64,000 nt of DNA, taken from Actinomycetes bacterium (GTDB lineage: Bacteria > Actinomycetota > Actinomycetes > Propionibacteriales > Propionibacteriaceae). Positions 26,499-33,642 of this stretch are shown here, piece after piece (the stretch's first letter is position 1; every line of letters starts with the position of its first letter). The notes below the pieces were generated by a model. It was not told the DNA's origin. It saw nothing but the letters and a program-made list of their open reading frames with translations, and did no database searches. Made by a program: the position numbers and the translations under genes. The DNA is taken from assembly GCA_023392635.1 (NCBI GenBank), contig JAEVYS010000006.1, positions 1 to 64,000 on the forward strand. The letters are read 5' to 3'.

Positions 26499-26772
26499 CA
26501 CCCGTGCGCTCCGGCGACCTGCTGGAAGTCGTCTCCCGAGCCGCCACTGGCAGCCGGCTCCCAGCACCAACTCCATTGCCTGCCCCCAGTGCGCCGGGCA
26601 CGAGCTGGAACTTCGGCCCCCTCCAGATCCGAAGTGGTCGTACAACAATGTTAAGGAGATGGTGTCCGGCCTCCACAGACCCCGTCCGAGTGACACGGGC
26701 CGTCCATCGGTCGGCGGCGCGCGCCCCGCAACGCCCGCGCCGGGGGGACGGGCCTCCACGGCAATTCGGCGC
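26499..26772. other. Intergenic region with a possible coding fragment
   Basis: No complete gene is supported. One rightward frame from about 26576 encodes CPQCAGHELELRPPPD followed by KWSYNNVKEM, which looks like a piece of a zinc-ribbon protein, but it has no start and ends in Arg/Pro-rich sequence. The frame around 26638-26660 (ACAACAATGTTAAGGAG) is markedly AT-richer than its surroundings. Confidence 0.3.
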
Positions 26773-26778
26773 TAGGTT
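26773..26778 (+). promoter_or_regulatory. -10 box of a leaderless transcript
   Basis: TAGGTT ends six bases before ATG 26785, so the transcript would begin at or next to the start codon. There is no ribosome binding site, which agrees with leaderless translation. Confidence 0.55.
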
Positions 26779-26784
26779 TCTGGG

Positions 26785-28986
26785 ATGAGCGTCGATGAGC
26801 TGAACTCCGCCGACACCGACCTGGTCTTCGAGGGCCGCGACCCTGCTCCCTACGCCGCGCGACCCGAGCGGCTCCGCCCCAAGGCCAAGCGCAGGGCGAC
26901 GCCCGAGGTCGGCCCGCTGCCGCCGCCGTTCGAGCCCGACGGACGCAACCCCGCCTACGTGACCTGGCTCGAGGAACAGTCGATGCTGCGTGACGCCACC
27001 CTCCTCGGACGCCAGCTCGCCGGCCACCACGCCATGTGGGCCGCACCGTACGCGCACCCGGACCCCCGCGCGGCGGTGCGGCAGGCGTCGGTGTGGTTCA
27101 CGGCCTATCCGCTGTCCCAGATCACCGCGCCGGGGCAGTCGTTCATCGGCGCCCTGGGTGACGACGAGTTGTGGGCCGCCTTCGCGAAGATCGGGATCGA
27201 CGCGATCCACACCGGCCCGCTCAAGCTGGCTGGCGGCATCAAGGGCTGGGAGCCCACGCCGAGTGTCGACGGGCACTTCGACCGCATCAGCATGCAGATC
27301 GATCCCGTGTTCGGTACCGAGGACGAGTTCCGCGCCATGTGCGCGACGGCGTCCCGGCGGCGGGGCACGATCATCGACGACATCGTGCCCGGCCACACCG
27401 GCAAGGGTGCTGACTTCCGCCTGGCCGAGCTGAACTACCTGGACTACCCGGGCATCTACCACATGATCGACATTCCGGAAGAGGCCTGGGACCTCCTGCC
27501 GGACGTGCCCGACGGCGAGGACTCGGTGAACCTGAGCGCGGAGGTGGAGCGCAAGCTCGCCGAGGCCGGCTACATCATCGGTGAACTCCAGCGGGTGATC
27601 TTCTACGAGCCGGGCGTGAAGGAGACGAACTGGTCGGTGACCCGTCCCGTGTGGGACTACAAGGGACGGCTCCGCCGCTGGGTGTACCTGCACTACTTCA
27701 AGGAGGGCCAGCCCACCATCAACTGGCTCGACCCCACGTTCGCGGGCATGCGGATGGTGATGGGCGACGCGCTGCACAGTCTCCTCGACCTGGGCTCGGG
27801 AGGGTTGCGGCTGGACGCGAACGGGTTCCTCGGCGTGGAGAAGTCGGTGGACTCCCCCGGTTGGTCGGAGGGCCACCCGTTGAGCCAGGCGGCGAACCAG
27901 CTGATCGGCTCGATGGTGCGCAAGGTCGGGGGGTTCACGTTCCAGGAGCTGAACCTGGGCATGGACGACATCCGCAGCACCAGCGCCGTGGGCCCCGACC
28001 TTTCCTACGACTTCGTGACCAGGCCCGCCTACCAGTTCGCCATGGCCACCGGCGACACCGAGTTCCTTCGGCTGACGTTGCGGGAGGCCCTGCGGATCGG
28101 CGTCGACCAGGCCGCACTGGTCCACGCGCTGCAGAACCACGACGAGCTCACCTACGAGCTGGTGCACTGGGCGGGCCCGCACCGCGACGACACCTACGAG
28201 CTGGGCGGCGGTGAGACCACCGGGGCGGAACTGGCGGAGTACGTGCGGGAAACGATGCGGTTGAAGCTCGCCGGGGACGCCGCGCCGTACAACGCGCTGT
28301 TCGTTCAGAACGGCATCGCGTGCACGACGGCTTCGGTGATCACGGCCAGCCTCGGCATCACCGACCTGGAGGAGATCACCGACGGGGACGTCCGCCGGAT
28401 CATGAACGCGCACCTCCTGCTGTGCATGTACAACGCGTGGCAGCCGGGGGTGTTCGCCCTGTCGGGGTGGGACCTGGTGGGGGCCCTGCCGCTCGACCGC
28501 AGCAAGGTGAAGGCGCTGATCGGCACGGGCGACACCCGCTGGATCGAGCGTGGTGCCTACGATCTCGTCGGCAGCAATCCGGACGCGAAGAAGTCCACGT
28601 CGGGCCTGCCGCTGGCCACGGCGCTGTACGGCAGCCTGACCGACCAGCTCGGCAACGCGAACTCGTTCGCGAGCCGGCTCTCCGAGATCCTGAAGATCCG
28701 CAAGCGCAGCGGGATCGCCACCGCCACCCTGCTGGACGTCCCGGATGTGCCGTGGAAGAGCATGCTCGTCCTGGTGAACAGGCTGGAGTCGGACGTGATC
28801 GAGATCACGGCGCTCAACTTCGGCCCGGAGCGGATCACCGGGCGCGTGCAGAGCGAGTACCTCCCGCAGGGTCGCGTGACCGACCTGGCCACGCGACGCA
28901 AGGTGGACGACGTGGACGCCCTGGGCGGCTTCACCGTCGAGTTGCCGGCCTTCGGCGGCCTCGCGATGGTGGTGCGTCCCGGTTGA
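26785..28986 (+). CDS. GH13 trehalose synthase-like enzyme (maltose alpha-D-glucosyltransferase)
   Basis: Enzymes of this kind interconvert maltose and trehalose within one active site. The 733-residue protein has the GH13 signatures: nucleophile D344 in GLRLDANGFLG, acid/base E388 in FTFQELNLGMDD, and D453 in LQNHDELTYELV. The NHDELT motif is typical of TreS. It is longer than common TreS (about 570-600) and has an N-terminal extension and a C-terminal beta domain, with no maltokinase fused. No signal peptide is present, so it is cytoplasmic. It may be the form found in some actinobacteria and delta-proteobacteria; other alpha-glucan transferase roles remain possible. Confidence 0.75.
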   Translation: MSVDELNSADTDLVFEGRDPAPYAARPERLRPKAKRRATPEVGPLPPPFEPDGRNPAYVTWLEEQSMLRDATLLGRQLAGHHAMWAAPYAHPDPRAAVRQASVWFTAYPLSQITAPGQSFIGALGDDELWAAFAKIGIDAIHTGPLKLAGGIKGWEPTPSVDGHFDRISMQIDPVFGTEDEFRAMCATASRRRGTIIDDIVPGHTGKGADFRLAELNYLDYPGIYHMIDIPEEAWDLLPDVPDGEDSVNLSAEVERKLAEAGYIIGELQRVIFYEPGVKETNWSVTRPVWDYKGRLRRWVYLHYFKEGQPTINWLDPTFAGMRMVMGDALHSLLDLGSGGLRLDANGFLGVEKSVDSPGWSEGHPLSQAANQLIGSMVRKVGGFTFQELNLGMDDIRSTSAVGPDLSYDFVTRPAYQFAMATGDTEFLRLTLREALRIGVDQAALVHALQNHDELTYELVHWAGPHRDDTYELGGGETTGAELAEYVRETMRLKLAGDAAPYNALFVQNGIACTTASVITASLGITDLEEITDGDVRRIMNAHLLLCMYNAWQPGVFALSGWDLVGALPLDRSKVKALIGTGDTRWIERGAYDLVGSNPDAKKSTSGLPLATALYGSLTDQLGNANSFASRLSEILKIRKRSGIATATLLDVPDVPWKSMLVLVNRLESDVIEITALNFGPERITGRVQSEYLPQGRVTDLATRRKVDDVDALGGFTVELPAFGGLAMVVRPG

Positions 28987-28997
28987 CGCTCCCGCGG

Positions 28998-29264
28998 TCA
29001 GTGCGGCCGGTCGCCCCGGTCGTCCGCACCGCCTGCGGGCTTCACCAGGCGCCTGCCGAAGGCGATCAGCAGCACCGAGGCCGTGGTGAGGTTGAACCAC
29101 AGCGAGTCCAGCGGACCCCACAGCAGGACGGCGAAGTAGAACGCGGCGAACAGCCCGAGGGCGCCCAGCCGGATTCCGAGCCGCTCGCTCTTGAAGAATG
29201 CGAGGGCCAACCCGACCAGCGCCACGACCGTCGCGGCCCAGATCCCCACCTGCAGGGTGTCCAT
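28998..29264 (-). CDS. Small three-helix membrane protein, unknown function
   Basis: The 88-residue protein has three hydrophobic segments (TLQVGIWAATVVALVGLALAF, ALGLFAAFYFAVLLWG, TTASVLLIAFG) and a short polar C-terminal tail. ATG 29264 is preferred, with GTG 29270 also possible behind GGAGGAG. It converges on the trehalose synthase gene with an eleven-base gap. No family is recognised. Confidence 0.6.
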   Translation of the reverse strand: MDTLQVGIWAATVVALVGLALAFFKSERLGIRLGALGLFAAFYFAVLLWGPLDSLWFNLTTASVLLIAFGRRLVKPAGGADDRGDRPH

Positions 29265-29348
29265 GGCCACGTCGCTCCTCCTCCACACGTGGGTCCCGCA
29301 ACCGTAGCCGGACCCACCCCACCTCCGTCATCCCGCCCCACTGCGCGA

Positions 29349-29366
29349 TTCCGGCGAACGCCGGGA
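29349..29366. repeat. REP-like extragenic palindrome
   Basis: TTCCGGCG, AA, CGCCGGGA forms an eight-pair stem (one G-T pair). With its flanks it resembles the widespread REP-type palindromes whose reverse translation contains IPAFAG followed by GGMT, as seen here. It lies upstream of both flanking genes, so it is not a terminator. Only one copy was noticed in the window. Confidence 0.5.
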
Positions 29367-29466
29367 TCCGCCACCCGACGCCCAACCCCCCGTCCCTCAC
29401 GATTCCCCCTCCGGCAAGGACGAACAGTGGCACCCTGTTCTCGGATCGCTAGCGAAGGGTCAGGGG

Positions 29467-30765
29467 ATGGCAGAGGCGGAGCGGCTGAGCGCCGCGGACG
29501 CGTCGAACGTCGTGATGGACGCACGCGACCAGGTGAACGTCTACCTGCTCGCGGGGGTCCTCGGCGCCGGCGGCTTCGTCGCGAGCGACGCAGCGGTCGA
29601 CCTCGACGTCCTGCGTGCAAAGGTCTCCCGTCGCCTCGCCGATGACCCGGACGGGGCGCTGCGACGCTTTCGGCAGCGGATCGGCACCGACGGCGGTGAC
29701 TACGTCTGGGAGGCGTGCGCACCCGACTTCGGCTGGCACATCCGGCTCACGGATCCGGTGGCCGGCGAGGCCGGTCTGGCCGAGCTGTGCGGGCGGTTGA
29801 TGACGGCCCCGCTGCAGCCGGACCGTCCGCTGTGGGAGCTGTTGGTCGTTCCGGGAGCGGGCGCCTACCCCGGGATGGTGCTGCGCGTGCACCACGCGGT
29901 CGCTGACGGGGTCGCGGTGGTCCAGATGGTGCAGCATCTTCTCGGGCAGGACCCGCCACCCCGGCCGGCGGCACGTCCCGACGGCGCGAGCAGGGCGCAG
30001 CGGAAGCCGTCGTTGCGGCTGAGCATCGTGCGCGTGCTGTCCATCCTGAGAAGGGCGGTGCCGCCGACGGTGCTCCTCGGACCGATCGGACCGCACAGGG
30101 GCATCGGTCTCGTCAGTACCGAGCTGGCTGCCGTGGCGGCGGGCGCACGGACGGCGGAAGCGACGCTCAACGACGCCTTCCTGGCAGCGGTCGGCCCGGC
30201 CGTGGAGGCGGTTCTGGCCGCCGCCGGCCAGCCGATCCTGCCGACGGTGCCCGTGAGCGTGCCGGTGGCACTGCCCGATCGCGGGAGTTCGGGCAACGCC
30301 GTCGGCGTGATGCTGGTGCGGTTGCGGACCGGCCAGCCGGACGTGACGGCGCGACTGCGGACGATCGCGGCCCTCACGACGGCCGGCAAGGCGGAGGCGC
30401 GAGCGCAGGGCACCTTCGAACTGACCCGCAGCCGGTGGGCCGCCACGCTCTATGCGTGGCTGGCGCGACGACAACGGTTGATCGCGGTGTTCGTGACGAA
30501 TGTGCGGGGCCCGGCCGAGAAGCTGACGCTCGCCGGGGCCCCCATCGAGCGGGCCTGGCCGGTGGTGCCGATCCAGGGCAACGTGCGGTTCGGCGTCGCC
30601 GCGTTCTCCTACGCCGGACGCCTGAACTGCTGCGTCCACGTCGACGCCGACCACCTCGACGCCCAGGTGGCCGCAACCACCCTGGGCGAGGAGTTCAACC
30701 GGATCGCGCGCCTCGGGACGGAGCCGGCGGGGTTTGGACAGGCCCACCCCGGCCGGATAACTTGA
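29467..30765 (+). CDS. WS/DGAT-family acyltransferase
   Basis: Bifunctional wax ester synthase/diacylglycerol acyltransferases transfer acyl-CoA to alcohols or diacylglycerol for storage lipid. The 432-residue protein has HHAVADG (H142-H143), the catalytic HHxxxDG motif, the early LSAADASNVV segment, and the C-terminal DUF1298-type region (VPVSVPVALP, FVTNVRGPAEKLTLAG, NVRFGVAAFSYAGRL). It is slightly shorter than typical (450-480). No signal peptide is seen. It ends 16 bases before a tRNA gene. Confidence 0.85.
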   Translation: MAEAERLSAADASNVVMDARDQVNVYLLAGVLGAGGFVASDAAVDLDVLRAKVSRRLADDPDGALRRFRQRIGTDGGDYVWEACAPDFGWHIRLTDPVAGEAGLAELCGRLMTAPLQPDRPLWELLVVPGAGAYPGMVLRVHHAVADGVAVVQMVQHLLGQDPPPRPAARPDGASRAQRKPSLRLSIVRVLSILRRAVPPTVLLGPIGPHRGIGLVSTELAAVAAGARTAEATLNDAFLAAVGPAVEAVLAAAGQPILPTVPVSVPVALPDRGSSGNAVGVMLVRLRTGQPDVTARLRTIAALTTAGKAEARAQGTFELTRSRWAATLYAWLARRQRLIAVFVTNVRGPAEKLTLAGAPIERAWPVVPIQGNVRFGVAAFSYAGRLNCCVHVDADHLDAQVAATTLGEEFNRIARLGTEPAGFGQAHPGRIT

Positions 30766-30781
30766 CGCTGCAACACGCTCC

Positions 30782-30858
30782 GGGGCGGTAGCTCAGCCGG
30801 TCAGAGCAGGGGACTCATAATCCCTGGGTCGTGGGTTCGAGCCCCACCCGCCCCACCA
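30782..30858 (+). tRNA. tRNA with CAU anticodon (elongator Met, or Ile2)
   Basis: A full cloverleaf is visible: acceptor GGGGCGG pairing with CCGCCCC, D arm GCTC/GAGC, anticodon stem GGGGA/TCCCT around CTCATAA, T arm GTGGG-TTCGAGC-CCCAC, discriminator A and encoded CCA. The loop gives anticodon CAU. G1-C72 pairing rules out the usual initiator. Whether it is elongator tRNA-Met or lysidine-modified tRNA-Ile2 cannot be settled by eye. Confidence 0.93.
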
Positions 30859-30933
30859 GCAGTCTGTGCCCTTGGCAAGCCAATCCGCCGAGCCGCGCAA
30901 CGACCAAGGTCCACACACTCGCCGTTCAGGCCC

Positions 30934-31803
30934 TCAGCGGACGCCCTTGCTGAAGAAGCGGATCGCGTACGCGTGCTGGCCCCTCACGTTCGGGTGGCCG
31001 ACCGCCGACAGGTCCCAACCCACCGGGATGTCCTGCGGCCCGATCACCCACCGCTTCGCCGAGTCGCAGAATCCGTGCCCGTCGAACACGCTCGCCACGT
31101 TGACGAACCTCACCTTGGCTCCGCCCGCCTTCGCGGCCGCCACGGACGCCCGGATCGTCGCGTTGAGCTGATGGATCATGGCGTTGTACCAGGTCTTGTT
31201 CGCGTAGCTGATGGAGTAGCCCGCGGCGACCACGCAGTCCTTCTTCCGGGAGCCGAACAGCTCATAGTAGCCGCCGACGTACACCGTCGCGTTCGGATAC
31301 AGCGTCCGGACGCCCCCCAGCAGCGCGGGGAGTGAGGTCGACAGCTTGCCGAGCGCCGCCTCCACGAGCTGGCGGGTCGTCATGCCGCCGGTGTTGGGGA
31401 CGACGAGGTCTGCACATTGGACTCCTGCGGGGAGGTTGATGCAGCCGAGCAGCGCCTCGACCCACCCCACGTCGTTGGCTCCGACCGTGAGCGTGATCCT
31501 GGTGATACCGGAGGCGATCGTCGGATTCGCCGTGGCGTAGCCGGCCAGCTGGGCCGCCACCGTCGCGACGGTCGCGCCGGAGGCGGCAACGTTTCCCGCG
31601 AGGGTGATCGTCCGTGTCTTCGCGTCGATCACCCTCGGGTAGGCACTCGCGGCGGGGACGCCGAGGCCAAGAGTGATGGAGTCACCCGCGGCGAGATAGT
31701 TCGCAGCAGCGACGGTGGGCCTTGCCTGGGCGACGTTCGCCGGCGTGGCCAGGACGAGGGACAATGCCGCCACCGCGGCTGCACCGATCCGTAGGCTTCT
31801 CAT
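30934..31803 (-). CDS. Secreted SGNH/GDSL esterase or lipase
   Basis: The 289-residue protein has a signal peptide (MRSLRIGAAAVAALSLVLA, cleavage likely near AQA at 25-27). The SGNH blocks are clear: GDSITLG with nucleophile S42, GGYYELFG, GANDVGW (block III), and HPNVRGQHAYA with the catalytic His. Four Cys after the signal (LGCINL, VQCADL, KDCVV, GFCDS) could form two disulfides, as in Streptomyces secreted lipases and esterases. Substrate may be a lipid or acylated wall polymer. RBS AAAGGA precedes the ATG. Confidence 0.87.
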   Translation of the reverse strand: MRSLRIGAAAVAALSLVLATPANVAQARPTVAAANYLAAGDSITLGLGVPAASAYPRVIDAKTRTITLAGNVAASGATVATVAAQLAGYATANPTIASGITRITLTVGANDVGWVEALLGCINLPAGVQCADLVVPNTGGMTTRQLVEAALGKLSTSLPALLGGVRTLYPNATVYVGGYYELFGSRKKDCVVAAGYSISYANKTWYNAMIHQLNATIRASVAAAKAGGAKVRFVNVASVFDGHGFCDSAKRWVIGPQDIPVGWDLSAVGHPNVRGQHAYAIRFFSKGVR

Positions 31804-31907
31804 GGCAATCCTTTCGGAGGACGACGCGACGTCATCAGGCTAGGCCCGCCCGGGCGCGGCCGCATACCGACGATGCGAAGCCCGACCCCGGTCGTCCCCC
31901 AGGTTCG

Positions 31908-32489
31908 TCACTCGCCGGCCGCGCGCAGCCCGTCCAGGAGAACGCCGGTCATCATGGCCGACGCGCCGCCGTCGGCGGGCGAGGCGTCAGCGAGCCTGCC
32001 CAGTGCGGTGATGAGGTCCTCGGCACGCACGTCCCCTCGCAGGCTGCCGTCGGCGGCGCCGGCGTCCAGGATGCGCTGGACGCGGGGCGCCAGCACGCCG
32101 AGGAACCGGCCGGGCAACGGCTGGTAGGCCGGGTCGCCCGAGTGCAACGCGCTCGCAAGTCCGCGCTTGGTCGCCACGAACCGCGCGAGCGCCTCCGCCC
32201 ACCGCCGCAGGGCCTCCCGCGGCGGATACTCTGCGGCGAGACGTTCGGCCTCCGCGGCGGTGGCGTCCAGCTCCCGGCCGAAGACGGCGATGATCAGGTC
32301 CGAGCGCTGCGGGTAGTTGCGGTAGATCGTCCCCACGCCCACTCCGGCGCGCGCCGCGATCTCCCGCATGGGGGCATCGACTCCCGATTCGGCGAATACC
32401 GCCTTCGCCGCCTCCAGCACAGCCCCGGTGTTACGGACGGCGTCCGCGCGCCTGCGACGGGGTGCGGGCTCCGCGCCCGGAGTGTTCAT
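31908..32489 (-). CDS. TetR-family transcriptional repressor
   Basis: The 193-residue protein has an N-terminal TetR helix-turn-helix (about 18-65: VLEAAKAVFAESG, MREIAARAGVGVGTIYRNYP) and a C-terminal ligand domain of the SbtR-like kind (RRWAEALARFVATKRGLAS). It is divergent from an aldo/keto reductase gene; such pairs commonly form a repressor and its target. AGGAGGG precedes the ATG. The shared spacer holds repeated GTTCCGG elements that may be its operator. Confidence 0.88.
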   Translation of the reverse strand: MNTPGAEPAPRRRRADAVRNTGAVLEAAKAVFAESGVDAPMREIAARAGVGVGTIYRNYPQRSDLIIAVFGRELDATAAEAERLAAEYPPREALRRWAEALARFVATKRGLASALHSGDPAYQPLPGRFLGVLAPRVQRILDAGAADGSLRGDVRAEDLITALGRLADASPADGGASAMMTGVLLDGLRAAGE

Positions 32490-32509
32490 CGACCCTCCTG
32501 CGTGACAAA

Positions 32510-32579
32510 CGGACGAGCGTTCCGGTATTGTTCCGGAGAGCCGTTCCGGTTAGGAGTCTAGCCGGAAGTCCCGTTCTGG
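32510..32579. promoter_or_regulatory. Operator-like repeats between tetR and the reductase gene
   Basis: GTTCCGG occurs at 32519, 32530 and 32543, with GTTCTGG at 32573; the first three are 11 and 13 bases apart, so they face one side of the helix. The first copy is also half of the imperfect inverted repeat CGGACGAGCGTTCCG (32510-32524). This is a likely site for the TetR protein and would control both divergent promoters. Confidence 0.45.
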
Positions 32580-32588
32580 AGGTCAACC

Positions 32589-33608
32589 ATGCACTACCGC
32601 CCGCTCGGACGCACCGGCGTCCGCGTCTCCGCGTTCGCGCTCGGCGCGATGATGTTCAGCTCCTTCGGCACCGACGACCAGAGCGAGGTGGACGCGATGG
32701 TCGGCCGGGCCCTGGACGCCGGCGTGAACCTCATCGACACCGCCGATGCCTACGCCAACTCCGAGGAGATCCTCGGACGAGCATTGAAGGGCCGTCGCGA
32801 CGAGGTGGTGCTCGCGTCGAAGTTCTCCCGTCCCCTCGACGACGACCCCAACCACCGGGGCGGCTCGCGCCGCTGGATCATGACCACCGTCGAGAACTCC
32901 CTGCGGCGGCTCGGGACCGACCACCTCGACCTCCTGCAGTTCCACCGTCCCGACCCGGACACCGACATCGAGGACACGCTCTCCGCGCTCACCGACCTCG
33001 TCCGCAGCGGAAAGGTGCGGATGATCGGGTCGTCCGACATGCCCGCGTCCGAGATCGTCGAGGCGCAGTGGGCAGCCGAGCGGTGGGGGTTCGAACGCTT
33101 CCGCACCGAACAACTCCACTACTCCCTGCTGGACCGCACCGTCGAGCGCGAAGTGCTGCCCGTCGCGCAGCGCTACGGCATGGGCACCGTGATCTGGAGC
33201 CCCCTGGCCAGCGGCATGCTGACCGGAAGGGTGCGCCGGGGGCAGGAGACCGACCTGCGCCGCTCCCGGCTGTTCGCAGCCCTCCACGATGAGCGCCGCA
33301 TCGACGCGGTCGAGGAGTACATCGCGCTCGCCGACGAGGCCGGCCTCTCCCTCACCCATCTCGCCCTCGCCTTCGTCGTCGCTCACCCCGGCGTCACGGC
33401 GGCGCTCATCGGGCCGCGGACGATGGCGCAGCTGGACGACCTGCTGGCGGCCGCCGAGGTACAGCTCTCCGACGACCTGCTCGACCGCATCGACGCGATC
33501 GTCGCCCCGGGGACGGGCGTCGGCCGGATGGACCAGGAGTACAACACCCCGCCGATCCTCGACCCGGCCCTGCGCCGTCGACCCCTCCCGGAGCGCTCGG
33601 CGGCGTAG
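32589..33608 (+). CDS. Aldo/keto reductase
   Basis: This NADPH-dependent oxidoreductase of 339 residues has the TIM-barrel AKR tetrad D50, Y55, K78 (LASKF) and H119 (LLQFHRPD), plus the start motif YRPLGRTGVRVS and the cofactor region ALIGPRTMAQLDD. It resembles the AKR11/12 and YhdN/Gsp69-like groups. GGAGG precedes ATG 32589. Control by the divergent TetR protein is likely, which suggests a detoxification or specialised-metabolite role; the substrate is unknown. Confidence 0.9.
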   Translation: MHYRPLGRTGVRVSAFALGAMMFSSFGTDDQSEVDAMVGRALDAGVNLIDTADAYANSEEILGRALKGRRDEVVLASKFSRPLDDDPNHRGGSRRWIMTTVENSLRRLGTDHLDLLQFHRPDPDTDIEDTLSALTDLVRSGKVRMIGSSDMPASEIVEAQWAAERWGFERFRTEQLHYSLLDRTVEREVLPVAQRYGMGTVIWSPLASGMLTGRVRRGQETDLRRSRLFAALHDERRIDAVEEYIALADEAGLSLTHLALAFVVAHPGVTAALIGPRTMAQLDDLLAAAEVQLSDDLLDRIDAIVAPGTGVGRMDQEYNTPPILDPALRRRPLPERSAA

Positions 33609-33623
33609 CCGCGAGGGCCGCGG
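33609..33623. terminator. Short GC-rich hairpin between convergent genes
   Basis: CCGCG and CGCGG form five pairs around a five-base loop directly after the reductase stop. No T-run follows, so termination strength is doubtful. Confidence 0.25.
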
Positions 33624-33642
33624 CGGGGCGACGCCGGGCGCC

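Noticed and set aside
26461..29433. A 990-codon open frame on the minus strand across the trehalose-synthase-like gene
   Set aside because: It is the antisense shadow of a real GH13 gene with catalytic motifs; its product is Arg/Gly/Val/His-rich with no recognisable domain.
30782..30858. Initiator tRNA-fMet
   Set aside because: The CAU tRNA has a G1-C72 pair and lacks the three consecutive G-C pairs of the initiator anticodon stem.
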